Assembly: GCF_038900055.1 (NCBI RefSeq)
Contig: NZ_JBBMQM010000001.1
Location: 3,658,001-3,722,000 of the forward strand
Origin: Henriciella sp. AS95
GTDB lineage: Bacteria > Pseudomonadota > Alphaproteobacteria > Caulobacterales > Hyphomonadaceae
Length of the DNA: 64,000 bases
Direction of reading: 5' to 3'
Positions within the stretch are counted from its first letter, which is position 1. Every line of letters starts with the position of its first letter. The notes under the pieces were generated by a model that worked only from the letters and a program-made list of their open reading frames with translations, was not told the DNA's origin and did not search any database. A program made the position numbers and the translations under genes. Shown in pieces: positions 1 through 8,581 of the stretch.

Positions 1-577
1 TGCGCTGCATCTCGACGATGCGCACTTCCAGCATGACCTGGTCTTTTGCGGCGATCGACATCATGTTGACCGGCTCGAAGTCTTCCTGGCCGGAATAGGC
101 CTTTACGAGACGAATGACCTGGTCCGACTGGGAAAGATTGTCGACCTGGCCGGTCAGGACGATATTGCCGCCAATGCTTTCGACGTCGACGCGCGCATCA
201 GGAACGTAGCGGGCGATCAGCTTGCTGAGCGAGGCCATGTCGGCACCGACGACGATTTCCAGATTGAGCAGCGGGTCGCCATTGCGGTCGAACAGGAAGG
301 CGTTCGTCTCACCGACCTTGATACCGCGGAAAATAAGACGCTGGGCGGTCTGAACCACCGCGTCGGCGATCTCCGGATTGGTGATGACAACATCCGCGAC
401 AGGACGCTCGAGTTCAATGACGGTGGACTTGTTGAGCCCAAGCTTGATCGACTGGGAGACATTCGTGTCCCCGGGGTTCATGACCGAGACGCCCATCAGA
501 TTCTGTGCGTGCGCCGAAAGCGGCGCCGCAAAAAGGCAGAGGGCTGCCAGTGCTTTATGCATGCGACCGGTGCTCAT
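1..577 (-). CDS. cpaC: Type II/IV secretion secretin CpaC/RcpA, N-terminal part (runs off the window)
   Basis: Secretin of the tad/cpa (Flp) pilus, which forms the outer-membrane channel. Only the first 192 codons lie in the window; the frame is open at base 1. A signal peptide is visible (hydrophobic ALAALCLFAAPLSAHA, about residues 9-24), followed by a pilus/secretin N-terminal domain (about residues 40-110, with IELERPVADVVITNPEIADA) and a BON-like segment (DVESIGGNIVLTGQVDNLSQ, about 130-150). The start ATG (577-575) shares its A with the cpaB stop (TGATG), so translation is probably coupled to cpaB. The beta-barrel secretin domain lies beyond the window. The order flp-cpaA-cpaB-cpaC is the usual one for this locus. 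Confidence 0.9.
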   Translation of the reverse strand, partial: MSTGRMHKALAALCLFAAPLSAHAQNLMGVSVMNPGDTNVSQSIKLGLNKSTVIELERPVADVVITNPEIADAVVQTAQRLIFRGIKVGETNAFLFDRNGDPLLNLEIVVGADMASLSKLIARYVPDARVDVESIGGNIVLTGQVDNLSQSDQVIRLVKAYSGQEDFEPVNMMSIAAKDQVMLEVRIVEMQR

Positions 578-1410
578 CAGCTTCTCCCGCTCATCGAACC
601 GTTCTTGAAGACTTTGACACCGCCATCGCCGCTGTCCGAACCGGTCAGCAGGCTGGTATTCGCTGTGGCCCTGCCCTCATTCTCATCGGAGTCAGCGACA
701 CTGCGCAGCGCCAGCGAGATGGCGCCGAGGCGGGAAGCATGCGCCAGGACTTCGGCCTGTTGCGGCTCAAGCGCCAGCGTGGCCGTAGAGCCTGTCAGGG
801 CTGGTGCGCCATCCATTTCGCCGAACATCTGGTCAATCGCCAGGACACGCGCATTCTCGATGACGGTCTTGGTGATCGTCGTATCCTTCACGCCCTGTGC
901 GGTGACGACTTCCACCTCATAGGTGAGGATCACGTCGACCTTGTCATCGGGAAGGATAAAGCCGGCAGAGGCGGTTTCAGGCGAAATCTCGACGGCGATG
1001 GCGCGCAGGCCCGGTTCGAGCAGCGCAGCCATGAAGCCTGTCTCGCCCTTCTTGACGATCTTTGAGCCGAGAATGGGCTCACCTGGCAGAAGCGCAATTC
1101 TTGCGACGCTGCCGGACAGTTCTTCGATCGCGTCAGGATTGGCGTCCTGGGTAAAGTAGCCGGCGTTGAGCGCTTTTTCCGGCCAATCGGACCATTCAAA
1201 ATCATCCGGGGTCAGAAGACTTCCGACGCGCATGTCTGTGCGTGCAACGAGCACTTTGGTCGAGGACACCTCGACTTCCTTTTCGATGACCACCGGGTCT
1301 CCGGATTCGGTCACCGGTGCTTCCCCGCCCGACATTCCCCTGACAAGGAGAGCCGCGCCAATCGCCGCGCCAGCGGCAACCAGTAGAATGATCAAACGAA
1401 TAGGCGACAT
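577..1410 (-). CDS. cpaB: Flp pilus assembly protein CpaB/RcpC
   Basis: Periplasmic pilus assembly factor of 277 aa with one N-terminal membrane anchor (about residues 5-25) followed by a SAF domain (about 52-115, KVLVARTDMRVGSLLTPDDF) and the RcpC-type domain (about 130-220). In the family CpaB works with the CpaC secretin in Flp pilus assembly. It overlaps the cpaC start by one base and follows cpaA by 80 bases; that gap holds a GC-rich inverted repeat at 1431-1452. Family length is normal. Confidence 0.92.
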   Translation of the reverse strand: MSPIRLIILLVAAGAAIGAALLVRGMSGGEAPVTESGDPVVIEKEVEVSSTKVLVARTDMRVGSLLTPDDFEWSDWPEKALNAGYFTQDANPDAIEELSGSVARIALLPGEPILGSKIVKKGETGFMAALLEPGLRAIAVEISPETASAGFILPDDKVDVILTYEVEVVTAQGVKDTTITKTVIENARVLAIDQMFGEMDGAPALTGSTATLALEPQQAEVLAHASRLGAISLALRSVADSDENEGRATANTSLLTGSDSGDGGVKVFKNGSMSGRS

Positions 1411-1430
1411 ACGCCCCCCCTTCTCAACTC

Positions 1431-1452
1431 ATTCCCCCAACAAAAGGGGAAT
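1431..1452 (-). promoter_or_regulatory. Inverted repeat in the cpaA-cpaB gap
   Basis: Seven-base arms ATTCCCC (1431-1437) and GGGGAAT (1446-1452) flank an 8-base spacer. It lies about 20 bases upstream of the cpaB start on the transcribed strand and could be a weak hairpin that trims or attenuates cpaB-cpaC expression. No U-run follows, so it is not a convincing terminator. Confidence 0.3.
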
Positions 1453-1490
1453 CAACAGGGGGACATTTGCACTTACAGACTAAAGCATAG

Positions 1491-2006
1491 TTAACTTCCG
1501 AGGACGGTTGCCAAGTTTATCGACGTCAAGAGTGGAGACATCGGCGCCGCGTATATTGCACCGCCTGCAATGGCCACACCGTAGGGCACTCCATTTCCAG
1601 CCTGCATCGTCTCGGACGCAAAACCGGGCACGGCATGTGCAGGCACCAGCTTGCGGGCAAGTATGACGCATACGGCCAATCCGCCGCCGATGACAGCCAT
1701 GGTCATCACGAAGGGCATCGTCGCCTCGGGACCGAGCCACAACATCACGCCCGGGATCATCTTTGCATCGCCACCGCCAAACACACCGAAGGCGAAAAGG
1801 AAGATGGACACGACAAAAGCGATGGCGCCAGCCATCATGTGGCCGCCAAACACATCCCAGCCGGGCGCCGCGATGATGATGGCGGGAAAGAACAGGAAAG
1901 CGATGGTGAGGTTGAGGCCGTTGGTGATGGTCAGCGTCTCGATATCTCGCAGCGCCGCGTACACGCAAAGGCTGAGAAATGTCAGTGTAAATACGACCGT
2001 GACCAT
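1491..2006 (-). CDS. cpaA: Prepilin peptidase CpaA (A24 family)
   Basis: Inner-membrane aspartyl protease that removes the leader from Flp prepilin. The 171-aa protein is almost entirely hydrophobic with about five or six membrane segments. The two catalytic aspartates of the TFPP family are visible: Asp21 in ALRDIETLTITN and Asp80 in the GxGD-type motif FGGGDAKM. It lacks the N-methylating cysteine domain of larger PilD enzymes, as usual for CpaA/TadV. Its substrate, Flp, is encoded just upstream, separated by an intrinsic terminator. Confidence 0.92.
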   Translation of the reverse strand: MVTVVFTLTFLSLCVYAALRDIETLTITNGLNLTIAFLFFPAIIIAAPGWDVFGGHMMAGAIAFVVSIFLFAFGVFGGGDAKMIPGVMLWLGPEATMPFVMTMAVIGGGLAVCVILARKLVPAHAVPGFASETMQAGNGVPYGVAIAGGAIYAAPMSPLLTSINLATVLGS

Positions 2007-2083
2007 GACCGCCCCTCTCTACCAAACCCCGTCCGTTTACATGGAAAGTCTGAAGACTTGATTTCCGGGGCTTGCGTATTGGG

Positions 2084-2119
2084 CAAATAAAGAAGCCGCC
2101 GAGCGAACTCGGCGGCTTC
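2084..2119 (-). terminator. Intrinsic terminator after flp pilin
   Basis: A perfect 12-bp stem (GAAGCCGCCGAG with its complement, 2092-2103 and 2108-2119) closes a 4-base loop. On the minus strand it is followed by a T-rich tract (TTCTTTATTT). It lies 27 bases after the pilin stop, so abundant pilin mRNA can end here while some transcription may continue into cpaA. Confidence 0.85.
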
Positions 2120-2145
2120 TCGAAGGTTAGCTGTAAGCTCGGCTA

Positions 2146-2310
2146 TTAAGCAGAGATAGCAGCTTCAACTTCGTTGAACGTGTTAGCGGTGCTGGTACCG
2201 AGAGCGGTAACGGCGCCGATGATAGCAACAGCGATCAGAGCAGCGATAAGGCCGTACTCGATAGCGGTTGCACCAGATTCGTTCTTGAACAGTTTCATAA
2301 GCTTTTGCAT
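2146..2310 (-). CDS. Flp/Fap-type pilin
   Basis: Major pilin subunit of the tad/cpa pilus, 54 aa from the ATG at 2310. A short basic leader (MQKLMKLFKNESG) is followed by the Flp signature ATAIEYGLIAALIAVAIIGA, where the conserved Glu-Tyr after the cleavage site and the hydrophobic helix are clear. The predicted CpaA cut is after Gly13. An upstream in-frame extension exists, but it does not resemble pilin leader, and a GGAG ribosome site precedes the chosen start. The leading position, before cpaA-cpaB-cpaC, and the terminator after it fit the usual pilA arrangement. Confidence 0.93.
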   Translation of the reverse strand: MQKLMKLFKNESGATAIEYGLIAALIAVAIIGAVTALGTSTANTFNEVEAAISA

Positions 2311-2609
2311 TGGAGACTCCATCATCATGCAGTTGTATCGTCCCGATTGATTTTTATCCGGAACAGATGTCGTTCTACACGTCAGCTTTGAATATCGCGT
2401 AAACCGAAGCACAAAATTCCTGAACGCATACAGATGATTTGTTAACCACTTGATTTGGCCGTCACGACAGGGCTTTCAGAGGTTCTTCATCATGCCTTCA
2501 CCAAACAATTAATCTCGCGTCCGCAGTCTTTCACATCGGGCGTTAGGGTTCGTGAAACCTTCTTGCTTGAGATTTCGGCTGTACAACCGATCATTACAAG
2601 GAGCGGTAC
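2311..2609. other. Divergent intergenic region between flp and a secretin-N-like gene
   Basis: About 300 bases with no credible gene. It must hold the pilin promoter (leftward) and the promoter of the 148-aa gene (rightward). Isolated GTTAA/TTAA half-sites occur, for example near 2452 and 2509, but none is paired as TTAA-N7-TTAA. The rightward gene has a good ribosome site (AAGGAG) 8 bases before its ATG. Confidence 0.5.
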
Positions 2610-3056
2610 ATGAAGTTCCCAGCGAAATTCCTCGCGGCCACTATGGGTGCCGTCCTTTCCTGCGGTTTCGCAGCGGCCCAGCAATTTACGGTCGAAACCG
2701 GTACAACCAAGCCGCTTCGCCTGTCCAAAGCGGCGGCCAGCGTCGTCATCGGCAACCAGAATGTTGCCGATGTGGCAGTTGCCGACCCGCACCTCGTCTT
2801 CCTGACGGGCAAGTCATTTGGCACCACCAATCTTCTGGTCCTCGATGACGCCAATAACATCATCTATTCAGCCGATGTTGTCGTAACGACAAACTCTGCA
2901 AGCCTGGTGACCATTAACCGTGGCGGCGCGTCCTTCACCTATGACTGCGCACCTGATTGCCGCGATGCTCCGATGATTGGCGACGAAGAAGGACACTTCC
3001 AGCGCGCCCTCAGCCAGGCACAAGCCGCTCAGAACCTCACCGAAGGTAGCCGCTAA
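2610..3056 (+). CDS. Secreted pilus-assembly/secretin N-terminal-domain protein
   Basis: 148-aa exported protein with a signal peptide (about residues 1-24, ending AAAQ) and a single domain (about 27-95) matching the T2SS/T3SS pilus-formation N-terminal fold: KPLRLSKAAASVVIGNQNVADVAV then LLVLDDANNIIYSADVVV. The same pattern occurs at the start of the neighbouring CpaC, so this is a stand-alone copy of the secretin N domain. The tail carries two cysteines (YDCAPDC) that could form a disulfide. It is divergent from flp and followed by a terminator. A periplasmic accessory role in the Flp pilus is inferred from domain and position. Confidence 0.78.
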   Translation: MKFPAKFLAATMGAVLSCGFAAAQQFTVETGTTKPLRLSKAAASVVIGNQNVADVAVADPHLVFLTGKSFGTTNLLVLDDANNIIYSADVVVTTNSASLVTINRGGASFTYDCAPDCRDAPMIGDEEGHFQRALSQAQAAQNLTEGSR

Positions 3057-3091
3057 CCGCGCCCATCCTTCGAAAGTCTGACAAAACACAG

Positions 3092-3122
3092 CCAGCCCCG
3101 GTCACGCCGCGGCTGGTTTTTT
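3092..3122 (+). terminator. Intrinsic terminator, probably bidirectional
   Basis: CCAGCC...GGCTGG stem with one internal mismatch, followed by TTTTTT on the plus strand. On the minus strand a shorter T-rich stretch follows. It sits between the convergent secretin-N gene and the rodZ-like gene. Confidence 0.8.
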
Positions 3123-3138
3123 GTATCTAGGAGACGGG

Positions 3139-4068
3139 CTAGCGGCTGGGCCGGCTGTTCGACGTCGATGCGATGGCCGGGGTGGCATGCTCGCGCGCCA
3201 GCGTTGCCGCCTCATCAATGCTGGCCGAATAGATCGGCTCTGCGGTTTCTGACAGGAGACCGACGCTGATATCATCGAGGCGCCACTCAAAGGCCGTGCC
3301 GTCCTGAACGGTGACCGTCCAGCTTGCGCCAACGCGCGGATAGTAGACCTCGCCGCGCCCCATGGTGCGGCTGCGGAAGATGGTGCCGTCTGCGCCGCGC
3401 ACTTCGATCCAGGCCGGCTTGACGGCGGCGATGGACAGCTCGCTCTGCTCATTGGCCGTCGTCGCGACGGGTTCTTTTGCAAACAGGCTTTCCTGCGCGG
3501 TGTTCACGGCAACAACGCGTTCGGCCACGGACGGCGCTGTGCGGCGCTCGAAGACCTGCTCAGGCTTCAGCAGCACAACCGACGCGCCGATGGCCACGAC
3601 CAGCGCGCTTGCGCCCAGGGCCGGGATCAGGAAGCGGCGACGGCCACGTTCGCTGACCGTGACGGATGATTTGGGAATAGCGGTCGCAAGATCCTGCTCT
3701 TCTTCCATCGGGAAGTCAGCAAGGATGGCGTCAGCGGGAATACCAAGCGCATTGGCATAGCTGCGCGCAACGATGCGTGTGCGGCGCATATCGTAGTCGG
3801 GCGGCTGAATGGTCTGCTCGAGCGATTCCAGCACGCGGCGATTGATCAGCAGCTCCCTGGCCATGTCCTCGATGGACTTGCCGCGGGCTTCGCGGGCCGC
3901 GCGCAGGCGACCGCCAGCGGTGAACGCTTCGATCAGGCTGCTCTCGGTCGCGTCGTCAGTTTCGACCTCGGCTTCAGATACAAGACGAGCGTCCGCCGAG
4001 TTCTCTGTCTCGTCGTGACCGGATTCTTCCGGCGCGTTTGCGTTTGAATGTTCGTCGTCATGCATCAT
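3139..4068 (-). CDS. RodZ-like helix-turn-helix membrane protein
   Basis: 309 aa with a RodZ layout: an acidic N-terminus (1-50), a Cro/RodZ-type HTH (about 52-115, LRAAREARGKSIEDMARELL), one membrane helix preceded by arginines (about 147-167), a linker, and a C-terminal periplasmic domain (about 218-275, PAWIEVRGADGTIFRSR) of the DUF4115 type. RodZ proteins connect MreB to the elongation machinery. The gene is last in a leftward set lysC-ptsP-this gene. Two ATGs are adjacent at the start (4068 and 4065). It could be a RodZ-like protein without true MreB binding, so no symbol is assigned. Confidence 0.8.
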   Translation of the reverse strand: MMHDDEHSNANAPEESGHDETENSADARLVSEAEVETDDATESSLIEAFTAGGRLRAAREARGKSIEDMARELLINRRVLESLEQTIQPPDYDMRRTRIVARSYANALGIPADAILADFPMEEEQDLATAIPKSSVTVSERGRRRFLIPALGASALVVAIGASVVLLKPEQVFERRTAPSVAERVVAVNTAQESLFAKEPVATTANEQSELSIAAVKPAWIEVRGADGTIFRSRTMGRGEVYYPRVGASWTVTVQDGTAFEWRLDDISVGLLSETAEPIYSASIDEAATLAREHATPAIASTSNSRPSR

Positions 4069-4157
4069 GACGTACCGTCCAATTCACTCTTTGCTGAAGC
4101 TTGTGTCCCTCAATGCAGGCCCTATACCATACACAGGTTCAGGCGTAACGCCTAAGT

Positions 4158-6431
4158 TCAGCTATCAGTCAAAACAATATTTTGTAATTCCGCTATGGCT
4201 AACACTTCGTTACGGAACTCTCCGTTCGACGTGTGAATCGCCTTGTTGAGCGCCTCGGAAAAGGCGGACATATCGACCGAGCGCAACATGCGTTTGACCG
4301 GTCCCACACCCGCTGCCGGCATGGATAAGGTCCTGAATCCCAAGCCTAAAAGGCAAAGTGCCTCGAGCGGCCGGGAGGCGACTTCCCCGCATACGGAGAC
4401 CGGAATATCGAGGCGCGCGCACTCCTTCAGTGTGAAGTCGAGAAACCGCATGACAGGGCGGCTGACGAGGTCATAACGCTCCGAGACGCGCGGTACCATT
4501 CGGTCGGCAGCGTGGAAAAATTGCAACAGGTCATTGGTGCCGACCGAGACAAAATCCACCTCTCCGGCGACATCCTGCAGGCCGTAGGCAAAGGCCGGCG
4601 CTTCCAGCATGGCGCCCACGCGCAGCTCGCACGGTTCGGCGTAGCCGCGTTGCTTGCTCCATTCGATTTCATCGAGCAGCAGCGCCTTTGCCTCGAAGAA
4701 CTCCTCGGCGATGGTGACCATCGGGAACATCACCGAAAGCGACCCGCCATCGGCCGCACGCACGAGGGCACGCAGCTGGCGGCGAAAGAGGCCCGGCCGG
4801 TCAAGCGCGAAACGGATAGAGCGCCAGCCAAGCGCCGGATTTTCTTCGAACTGGTCTGTCGAGTTCGGCAGCAGCTTGTCACCGCCGAGGTCAAGCGTGC
4901 GAAAATGGACCGGGCGGCTGCCGGCATGGTCGAGCACTTGCTTGTAGAGATCGATCTGCGCTTCCATTTTCGGCAGCGTGTCGGAGACGAGGAACTGGAA
5001 CTCGGTCCGGAACAGGCCGATGCCATCGGCGCCCGTCGCATCCATGGACTCAAGGTCGATGGCGAGGCCGGCATTCAGCATGAGTTTGATATCGACGCCG
5101 TCGCGTGTCCGGGACGGCTGGTCACGCAGCGCCTGGAAAGCGGCCTGACGCTCTGTGCGCAGGACGCTGCGGGTCTGGTAGGCGTCGAGCAGGCTCTGGT
5201 CGGGGCGGATATGCAGAGTGCCCTGTTCGGCATCGACGATCACCTGGTCCCCCGGCGCGACAAGCGCCGACAGCCCGCCGAGCCCGCCAATGGTCGGAAT
5301 GCCCATGGCGCGAGCGACAATGGCGGTATGACTGGAGGGGGCAACTTCTTCGAGGATGATCGCAGCGAGACCGGACTGGCGATATTCCAGCAACTCGGCC
5401 GGGCCGAGGCGGCGCGCGATGAGGACTTCGCGGGTTTCCTCGCTCTTGTCCCTGCCATTGGCATGAGACTCCATGCTGCCGGACAGCACACGCAGCAGCC
5501 GGTTGTCGAGATCTTCAAGATCGTTGAGGCGTTCGCGCAGGTACGGATCGTGCGCATTCTCAAGCTTGGTGCGGTGCTCGCGGCGTGAGCGGTCCACGGC
5601 GGCTTCAGCAGACAGGCCCGTGCGAACGACTTCTTCCAGGCGGATGGCCCAGACAGGATCGCTCGCCAGCATCTTGAAAGCTTCGAGAACTTCACGCGGT
5701 TCGCCGAAGATCGCGCCGACATCGCTTGCGAGCATGCGGTCGAGCTGTGCGTTCAACTCTTTCAGGGCGCGGCGCAAGCGCGCGACTTCAGCGTCGGGGT
5801 CTTCGGTAAAATAGCGGGCCGGCGACACGACAACATCGTGCAGGCGCGCTTCACCAAGCCCCAGCCCATCGCAGAGGATCCGCCCGGCCAGAGTGACGGA
5901 CCGGACATCACGCGATGGCGATGCACTGCTCGTCGTGGTGGCTTCAGCGGCCACGACTTCGGCCAGGACCATGGCGATGGTCTGCAGGCTGTCGACCTCA
6001 TCTTCCTCATAGACCCGCTCTGTGCGGTTCTGGACAGTGAGGACACCGATCACCCGCCCGCCGCGCAGGATCGGCACACCGAGAAAGGCGTGATAGGGAT
6101 CCTCGCCGGTTTCCGGGCGGTAGGAAAAGGCCGGGTGGCGCGGGGCGTCCTGAATGGAGAGCGGCTCGCCAGAGAGGGCGATCTGACCGACCAGGCCTTC
6201 GTCGATTGCAAGACGCGTCTGATGGACAGCATCGAGGCTCAGCCCTTCGGTGGCGACCAGTTCAAGCTGGTCATCGTCAGTGCGCCGATAGATCGAGCAA
6301 ACGTCAGCAACCATCGTCCCTGCGATGAGGGTGACCACCCTTTGCAGACGGGTGTCGGCTTCCATGTCGCCCGCCATCACATCGCGAAGACGGTTGATCA
6401 GGAGCCTTGGGACAGAAAAGCTCTGGGGCAT
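4158..6431 (-). CDS. ptsP: Phosphoenolpyruvate-protein phosphotransferase PtsP (EI-Ntr)
   Basis: Cytoplasmic first enzyme of the nitrogen-related PTS; it autophosphorylates from PEP and passes phosphate to NPr. At 757 aa it has a GAF domain (about 18-165), the EI N-terminal helical region (about 180-330), the swivelling phosphohistidine domain with His368 in PSSHTAIVARAMGIP, and a C-terminal PEP-binding barrel with GLFRTEF, HFRTLDLGGDK, SVGTNDLLQ and VCGEVA. The GAF domain distinguishes EI-Ntr from sugar EI. It follows lysC by 26 bases, so co-transcription is likely. GAF domains in this family can sense glutamine; that is family knowledge, not visible here. Confidence 0.95.
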   Translation of the reverse strand: MPQSFSVPRLLINRLRDVMAGDMEADTRLQRVVTLIAGTMVADVCSIYRRTDDDQLELVATEGLSLDAVHQTRLAIDEGLVGQIALSGEPLSIQDAPRHPAFSYRPETGEDPYHAFLGVPILRGGRVIGVLTVQNRTERVYEEDEVDSLQTIAMVLAEVVAAEATTTSSASPSRDVRSVTLAGRILCDGLGLGEARLHDVVVSPARYFTEDPDAEVARLRRALKELNAQLDRMLASDVGAIFGEPREVLEAFKMLASDPVWAIRLEEVVRTGLSAEAAVDRSRREHRTKLENAHDPYLRERLNDLEDLDNRLLRVLSGSMESHANGRDKSEETREVLIARRLGPAELLEYRQSGLAAIILEEVAPSSHTAIVARAMGIPTIGGLGGLSALVAPGDQVIVDAEQGTLHIRPDQSLLDAYQTRSVLRTERQAAFQALRDQPSRTRDGVDIKLMLNAGLAIDLESMDATGADGIGLFRTEFQFLVSDTLPKMEAQIDLYKQVLDHAGSRPVHFRTLDLGGDKLLPNSTDQFEENPALGWRSIRFALDRPGLFRRQLRALVRAADGGSLSVMFPMVTIAEEFFEAKALLLDEIEWSKQRGYAEPCELRVGAMLEAPAFAYGLQDVAGEVDFVSVGTNDLLQFFHAADRMVPRVSERYDLVSRPVMRFLDFTLKECARLDIPVSVCGEVASRPLEALCLLGLGFRTLSMPAAGVGPVKRMLRSVDMSAFSEALNKAIHTSNGEFRNEVLAIAELQNIVLTDS

Positions 6432-6457
6432 GGCGTGCCCGTAAGTGGACGGTTGTG

Positions 6458-7705
6458 CTACGCGGCGTCAAGCCCGAATGCCGTGTGCAGCGCACGCACG
6501 GCGAGCTCTGTATAGGCCGCCTCGATGAGAACCGAAATCTTGATTTCGGACGTCGAGATCACGTCAATATTGATGCCCTTCTTGTAAAGCGCATCGAACA
6601 TTGTGCCAGCGACGCCGGTGTGGCTCTTCATGCCCACGCCGATGACAGAAACTTTAGCAACGTCCCGCGAGACCGAGAGATTTTCAAACCCGATCTCAGC
6701 CTTGTGGTCGAGCAGCAGCTGCTCAGCCTTTGTGCTGTCAGCGGAGGTGCAGGTGAAGACCATGTTGGCGCGTTCCGGCCCGCGGGCATTGGCCTGCACG
6801 ATCATGTCGACATTGACGCCAGCCTCGGCCAGCATGGAAAAGATGCGGGCTGAGACGCCAGGTTTGTCCTCGACCCCGTAAAGCGTGACCTTTGCCTCGT
6901 CGCGCGAATAGGTAACTCCGTTGACGACCTGCTTTTCCACGATTTCATCCTCACTACAGACATAGGTGCCCTGATTGGTCTCGCCGGGCTCGGCAAAGCT
7001 GGAGAGTACGCGAACCCTGACCTGGTGGTTCATCGCAAGCTCGACGGATCGCGTCTGGAGCACCTTGGCGCCGAGCGATGCCATTTCGAGCATTTCTTCA
7101 TAGGAAATTTTTTCAAGGCGCCGGGCCTGCGGGACGATGCGCGGATCGGTTGTGTAGACCCCGTCCACATCTGTGTAGATATCGCAGCTGTCGGCTCCGA
7201 GTGCAGCAGCGACGGCGACAGCGCTTGTGTCGGAGCCGCCGCGGCCGAGCGTCGAGACGCGGCCCTCATCGGTGACGCCCTGGAAGCCGGCGATCACGGC
7301 GATCTCACCGCTGTCGACCGAATCCTGCAGACCGGAATCCTCAAAGCCCATGATGCGGGCCGAACCGTGGGCGGGGCTGGTCTTCATGGCCAGTTGCCAG
7401 CCAAGCCAGCTGCGTGACTTCAGACCGCGCTTGCGCAGGGCAAGCGCCAGAAGGCCGCTGGTTACCTGCTCGCCAGAGGAGACGACGACGTCATACTCAT
7501 CGTCGAAATTCGGGCCTGTGATGCCTTCCCCTGCAGCCCCGCGCGCATAGCCCACCAGCTTGTTGGTCTCACCCGCCATGGCCGAGACGATGACGGCGAG
7601 ATTCTCGCCCTGGCTCGCGCGCCAGGCGACAATATCCGCCACATGCGCGATGCGATCGAGGTCTGCGACCGAGGTTCCGCCGAATTTAAGGACTGTGCGC
7701 CGCAT
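6458..7705 (-). CDS. lysC: Aspartate kinase
   Basis: Phosphorylates aspartate in the first step of the Lys/Thr/Met pathway. The chosen start gives 415 aa beginning MRRTVLKFGGTSVAD, the canonical N-terminus of the kinase domain (K-F-G-G-T-S). The amino-acid kinase fold covers about 1-250, with GRGGSDTSAVAVAAALGA and the TTDPRIV region, followed by two ACT domains (about 275-410) for feedback control. An in-frame ATG at 7729 would add eight residues; neither start has a strong ribosome site, so the family N-terminus decided it. It is the first gene of a leftward lysC-ptsP-rodZ-like set. Confidence 0.93.
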   Translation of the reverse strand: MRRTVLKFGGTSVADLDRIAHVADIVAWRASQGENLAVIVSAMAGETNKLVGYARGAAGEGITGPNFDDEYDVVVSSGEQVTSGLLALALRKRGLKSRSWLGWQLAMKTSPAHGSARIMGFEDSGLQDSVDSGEIAVIAGFQGVTDEGRVSTLGRGGSDTSAVAVAAALGADSCDIYTDVDGVYTTDPRIVPQARRLEKISYEEMLEMASLGAKVLQTRSVELAMNHQVRVRVLSSFAEPGETNQGTYVCSEDEIVEKQVVNGVTYSRDEAKVTLYGVEDKPGVSARIFSMLAEAGVNVDMIVQANARGPERANMVFTCTSADSTKAEQLLLDHKAEIGFENLSVSRDVAKVSVIGVGMKSHTGVAGTMFDALYKKGINIDVISTSEIKISVLIEAAYTELAVRALHTAFGLDAA

Positions 7706-7801
7706 TGCCTTGCTGCTGAGCCTTCCCATTTAATGGATCAGAGATTTCGGGCGTGTCTTTAAGCGCGTCGCCGCAGAAGCGCAAACAGGTTTGCTAAAGT
7801 T

Positions 7802-8575
7802 ATGGAAAAAATAGCAGAAAACCGGCAAGATTTGCCTCAAACCCCCAGTATCGACCCCGATGAAGTGGCAAAATTTTCGGCAATGGCCGCCGAATGGTGG
7901 GATCCGACCGGCAAGTTCAAGCCGCTGCACAAGTTCAATCCGGTCCGTCTCGGCTTCATTCGCGACACTCTGGTTGATCATTTTGGGCTGGATGGGTCTC
8001 AGCGAAAACCGCTCAAGGGTCTTCGCATTCTGGACATTGGCTGTGGCGGCGGACTGGTCAGCGAGCCGATGGCACGGCTTGGCGCAAGCGTCACGGCGGT
8101 CGATGCAAGCGAGGCCAATATCAAGACGGCGCTGACGCATGCCAGCGAAGCCGGGCTCGACGTGGATTACAGATGCGGCACCGCAGAAGGCCTGATCGAG
8201 GGCGGGGAAGCGCCGTTCGATGCGGTCCTGAACCTTGAAGTGGTCGAGCATGTGGCTGATCCGGCGCAGTTCCTGAAAGACACAGCCTCCCTTGTGAGGC
8301 CCGGCGGCATCACCATCACGGCGACGCTGAACCGGACGCCGAAAGCGTTCGCGCTGGCGATTGTCGGGGCGGAATATGTGATGCGCTGGCTGCCACCCGG
8401 CACGCACGAATTTGCGAAATTCCTGCGCCCCGAAGAGGTTTCCGCGCCGCTCGAAGCGGCCGGACTGGTGGCAGACAAGCCACAGGGCGTGTCCTTTAAG
8501 CCCTTGTCTGACCAGTGGAAACTTTCTTCCGACACAAAGGTCAACTACATGATCGTCGCTCGCCGACCGGAATAG
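7802..8575 (+). CDS. ubiG: Ubiquinone biosynthesis O-methyltransferase UbiG
   Basis: SAM-dependent methyltransferase for both O-methylations of ubiquinone synthesis. The 257-aa protein has the UbiG N-terminus ([30 protein letters not shown] compressed around residues 21-50), SAM motif [17 protein letters not shown] (about 75-90) and the family block [12 protein letters not shown] (about 145-155). Length is normal. It is divergent from lysC and followed six bases later by a DUF924 gene, so the two may be co-transcribed. No clear ribosome site precedes the ATG. Confidence 0.95.
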   Translation: MEKIAENRQDLPQTPSIDPDEVAKFSAMAAEWWDPTGKFKPLHKFNPVRLGFIRDTLVDHFGLDGSQRKPLKGLRILDIGCGGGLVSEPMARLGASVTAVDASEANIKTALTHASEAGLDVDYRCGTAEGLIEGGEAPFDAVLNLEVVEHVADPAQFLKDTASLVRPGGITITATLNRTPKAFALAIVGAEYVMRWLPPGTHEFAKFLRPEEVSAPLEAAGLVADKPQGVSFKPLSDQWKLSSDTKVNYMIVARRPE

Positions 8576-8581
8576 AGTGAG

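Noticed and set aside
4512-5588. 358-aa open frame on the plus strand
   Set aside because: Shadow of ptsP; the ptsP frame contains all EI motifs in order.
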